64,000 nt of DNA from positions 293,417 through 357,416 of the forward strand of contig MPNW01000016.1 in assembly GCA_011800805.1 (NCBI GenBank), written 5' to 3'. The translations under genes were made by a program, and so were the position numbers. The notes below the pieces were generated by a model. It was not told where the DNA came from and made no database searches. It saw only the letters and a program-made list of their open reading frames with translations. The stretch is from Hirudo medicinalis. Its lineage: Eukaryota; Annelida; Clitellata; Hirudinida; Hirudinidae. Positions 60,202 to 64,000 of this stretch are shown here, piece after piece. Each line of letters starts with the position of its first letter. The first letter of the stretch is position 1.

Positions 60202-60471
60202 AGGGTGGAAACGTTGACAGCGTTTTGTGGAATTTTTATTAAAACTCGCTTGTCGTGTTCAGTTGAATGGTAAACATGAATATTCATGAAAGGCTGCATT
60301 TTTTATTCCGAAGGTCACGAGATTTCGGTTGCCACTTAAGGTGTTGATAACTAGTCCTAGCTGCATTTGGGCTTCGTTAGCAGTTCACTTGAGCTAATCA
60401 GGTAGATATTGAGCTGGTAGGTTGCTTTATCTGCGCTAGGAGAATGGTTTAGGAGTTCTAAACACCGGCAC

Positions 60472-62167
60472 ATGGATTACGCAGCTTCGTTATTGGTTTT
60501 GTTTCTGCTCATTGCATCTCTCCGAGGTGAATCTCTTCACTGTGAGCAATGTAAGGCGGAAGGAGACGTTCTTAACTGCCAGAATCATGATTGCCTGGAA
60601 ATGCCGCAAATCAAAGACGAGTCGAAGTTGAGAGTAGTGAACATGAGTCGCAATCGTTTGTACAAATTCGACGGAGGCATGTTTCAGGAACTGGAAACTT
60701 TGGATCTTTCAGAGAACAATCTGATGAGAGATGATAACTTAAAGTTAAACGACATGCTAAAACTCACTTATCTTAACCTGGCTTCGAATCGTTTGGACGA
60801 GACGATTTTGTTCGGCAAAGCCTTCCTCGGCACCTCCATCTCCGTCTTGAACCTGTCCAGGAATAGGATGGGGTTCTTGAACCAAAGCAGTCTTCTTTAC
60901 GTCGAGTTAAAGCCTACGTTGACTGAGCTCGACTTAAGTCACAACCGCATCAAGGGGCTCCACCAAGAAGCCATCACCGATCTAACTGAACTTCAGAAAC
61001 TTCACCTCGATGGAAACCTGATAAGCGATTTGCATAAGACTCATTTCATGGGCCTAAGAAGTCTCAGCTACTTAAATATTTCTGGAAATCGACTCTCAGA
61101 GATAGAAGATTACCTTTTTCAGGGATGCGAAAATCTGCGCATATTGGATCTTAGTCACAACTCCATCGATACTTTGACTCCGGAATCGTTCAAACAGCAT
61201 TTCACTTCGCTGGAAGAGCTTCACCTTCAGCACAACAAAATCAATCACATCTACGAAGGTCTCTTCAATATTCACACTCTCAAGTACATCAACCTCGACA
61301 ACAACAAACTCAGAACCATTGACAGTTTTTCGTTCGGCAGCGGTCTCACTTCTATCAGCATCCAACACAGCACCAGATTGAAAGAAATCGTTGCCGATGT
61401 TTTCCACCACTCGACAAAGTTGTCCCGAATTATGGTCGCCAACAACGACAACTTGGTCTACATTTCCAGTCGGGCATTCAGCGACCAAATCATGGAAGCA
61501 GACGTCATCCTGGCAAACAACTCCATCTCCAAACTACCTGTCGATCTTTTTCATTGGAAGAACAGCACCGATGTCGATTTGACTGGAAATTCTTGGGACT
61601 GCGATTGCAATCTGGCTTGGATTATATCTTATGAGTTCAGATCATCGGTGGTGTGAGTAGCTTTCATGCTTTCATTGGCTGAATTTTTAAAAACAGAAAC
61701 AAATGGATTAAACAACTTTATTAAATAAATAAACTTTATAAGTAATATAATCAATTGAAGCCATGAAGCTTATCAACATCCAATAATTAAAGATTAAATT
61801 TATCGATTATAATTGCAGAACTAATGACTGCTAAACACCTAAATTAACTTTTAAACAAAGGGCGACATTTTGCAGGTGTCATACACCGCTCTTCCTGAGG
61901 CACATCAAGCTGAACGAACTGAGTAAAGAGAAGCTACCATGTGCCATTGGCAAGAGATATAAACTGGAGGCCGCTGTCCTCTTTGCCTTTGTGTCTTCCT
62001 GCATCTTTTTCGTTGTGGCGTTTGCTTGTGTCGTCAGATATTACCGCAAGGTGGTAAGATTTCTCGCCCCATCCGAAGTTCCGTACAAAACTATTTATAG
62101 AAATTCAGAGGATGATGTCACCAACATCAGGATTCCAGGAGCCACCATGGCCTCATCTCAAGTTTAA
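60472..62167 (+). CDS. Single-pass leucine-rich-repeat membrane protein
   Basis: Two exons, 60472-61652 and 61876-62167 (490 residues). The signal peptide is MDYAASLLVLFLLIASLRGE. A Cys-rich LRRNT-like cap follows (CEQCKAEGDVLNCQNHDC), then about twelve LRRs (LRVVNMSRNRL, LTELDLSHNRI, LQKLHLDGNLI, LRILDLSHNSI, LKYINLDNNKL) and an LRRCT cap (NSWDCDCNLAWI). The cap is split by the intron and completed with CHTP and LPC. A transmembrane helix (LFAFVSSCIFFVVAFACVVR) and a 45-residue tail ending SSQV follow, which fits a class I PDZ ligand (S-x-V). No Toll/IL1R or kinase domain is present. Likely a cell-surface adhesion or signalling protein. The exact family (TPBG-like, chaoptin-like) is not resolved. 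Confidence 0.88.
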
Positions 62168-62627
62168 GAATGTCGAAACCTGTTGTCGCGTGAAAAAGGA
62201 AGAAAACATCAACTTTTTAACATTTTTCTTCTCGGACTTGAATTATTACTTTTTTTGTGTCGAAATATTTGCAAATTTGCTCTTATATTATCGTCCTCAG
62301 GTCATTATTCCACATTAAACTCCTTCAAAGGATGCTTTTTTCCTGACAGCGTTAACAAGAAGCAAAGATGGTCGAAAAGTCAGATGCAAATGGCGGCCAG
62401 GAAATGAACGGATTGAAAGACATGCGCGTTGAGGAGGCGAATTATTGAAATTATCGTAATGCTCGGATTCCTGCAGTGGAAAAACGTGCTGCTGGATTTG
62501 AATTAAAGGAGGGAAGTGGAGAGTGTTTGTGGGGGGCACGTGTTTCACCTGTTGACAACCGTCTGCTCGATTAGCGAGTGCAGTTGATTGGCTCAATAAT
62601 AACCTTTGATGAGGTGAGATGGCATAT

Positions 62628-62698
62628 AATAACAGCGATAATAATAACAATAGTAATAATGATAATAATGATAATGATAATAATAATAATTAATAACT

Positions 62699-62733
<35 letters not shown>

Positions 62734-62737
62734 CAAC
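62628..62737. repeat. AAT-rich microsatellite
   Basis: Imperfect (AAT)n and (GATAAT)n with about 25 triplets. Confidence 0.9.
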
Positions 62738-63900
62738 GGATGCGGTGCACTCCTAAGTGGCAAATAGGCAGCACACAAAGAGGAGTTCCACTCATACATG
62801 AAAAAGTCTTAGGTTATTAGAGAAAATTGGCGCGAATTACTTGAATTAATCGCAGAAGTCGGAGTGGTGCATTGGAGCGATTATGGCCTTCTAATGAAAG
62901 ACGACATCTTGCGAGGAGTCGCTAATCGAATAGAACACCCTCACTTTTCTTATCAATTTCTCACCATTCCTTCTATTTGATTCCTTCCGAAATATCCAAT
63001 AGCCACGTAAAGTGGACGTACTTACCTGGACTACATCTCGTCCTCACGTGCAGCAATCCCTTCGCGCACGCAGACAAACAAACTTAATCGAAAGTGATGT
63101 TTAATTCACGAGGAAATTCAGAAAATGAATTCAGCGAATGTCGTTGGCTTCAACAACGACAACATCGAAGCAGAAGTCGTACGAGAAGTCGGGAAAATGA
63201 AATATTTTGACCCCTTCTGCCCCCAATCAGAGGCAAGGAGATCACGAGAGAGGAGAAATAAGCCGAAAGATGGCAGACGAAGTGATGCATGTGGCGGGAA
63301 TCATGCGATGGCGTTGTAAGGGGCTAACAAGGCGACATTGGGAGGTTAAGAGGCGTGTAACACAATCATCCAATTTCTTCGAGACCAGTTCACGTTGCCA
63401 CTTCCCTCTGACATCTCCATCGACATCTTCATCGACATCTCCATCGACATCTCCATCACGAACCTCCTCACTTGCAGGACCAGTAGTTGGAAATGGGCGG
63501 ATTTCCAAGTCAAGGGCGTGCATTAATCCGATTAATTGTAATAATGACATTATTTCACTATTAACAAATTAATTAATTAATTTAAGAAAAACAATTGTTA
63601 ACAGGTCAATGAAAAGTCTCCGTTTGGAACACAAGCACGAGCAAAATCGAACAGAAATTTGACAACATAGGCCTGTAATTAGGACGCTTTCGTTGTCTGC
63701 CAATGCGACAAGATACATCAAGTCTTTATTATTTTTGGTTCAATAAATTTTATTTAAAAATATAATAAAAATAAATAAATAATAAATATTAATTTTGTCT
63801 TAAAAATCTTTTAAAATATCTGAAAGTAGAGGTCCACATAAGAGACCAAAAATCAAAATTTATAGAACTTCATTATTGGATGTAATTTGTTTAAGACATG

Positions 63901-64000
<100 letters not shown>

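Noticed and set aside
61096..61488. 130-codon minus-strand frame
   Set aside because: Shadow of the LRR coding exon.

Overview
This is nuclear DNA from an animal. Genes are split into many short exons by mostly short GT-AG introns, coding density is low, the base composition is AT-rich, and tri-nucleotide microsatellites, SINEs and LINEs sit in introns and between genes. Gene content (Shroom, DOT1L, a seven-repeat protocadherin, GLG1, BORCS6, TMEM209, EI24, CIBAR/FAM92) is that of a bilaterian. Protein divergence, short introns and the protocadherin tail suggest an invertebrate. A lophotrochozoan (annelid or mollusc, perhaps a leech) is my guess only. Two runs of N (15040-15259 and 44351-44883) and one isolated n (56056) show a draft assembly.

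Layout, left to right: the 3' end of a Shroom gene (+, 1-3205); DOT1L histone H3K79 methyltransferase (+, 4829-13689), with a decayed LINE and a nested SINE in one intron; a LINE relic interrupted by a piggyBac-like TTAA element (14760-15540); a DHHC palmitoyltransferase (+, 15699-17651); a three-exon delta-type protocadherin (-, 20644-24423); a 9.6 kb stretch with no recognisable gene; a CIBAR/FAM92 BAR-domain gene (+, 34574-36317) convergent with fumarate hydratase (-, 36653-38787); an intronless SH2-pseudokinase (+, 39003-41225) divergent from fumarase; GLG1 in about 25 exons (-, 41478-49685); EI24 (-, 51456-53868) divergent from BORCS6 (+, 54342-55655); TMEM209 (+, 56742-60201); and a transmembrane leucine-rich-repeat protein (+, 60472-62167). 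The window ends in a long (TTA)n tract.

The genes are ordinary eukaryotic neighbours with separate jobs (chromatin, Golgi/ER/lysosome membrane biology, adhesion, TCA cycle). Nothing indicates an operon or a single pathway. Exon junctions were placed by reading frame, splice consensus and remembered family conservation, so most edges are good to a few bases and a few are marked unresolved.

The most notable items are: a single-exon SH2-kinase-like protein that has lost both the phosphotyrosine-binding arginine and the kinase catalytic residues; three introns that appear to use GC donors; a 91-base protocadherin intron whose retention would change the cytoplasmic tail; a tRNA-derived SINE sharing its 3' end with the local LINE; a second SINE inserted in it with a clear 12-base target duplication; and a piggyBac-like TTAA element. 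I found no evidence of a wholly new multi-gene system.
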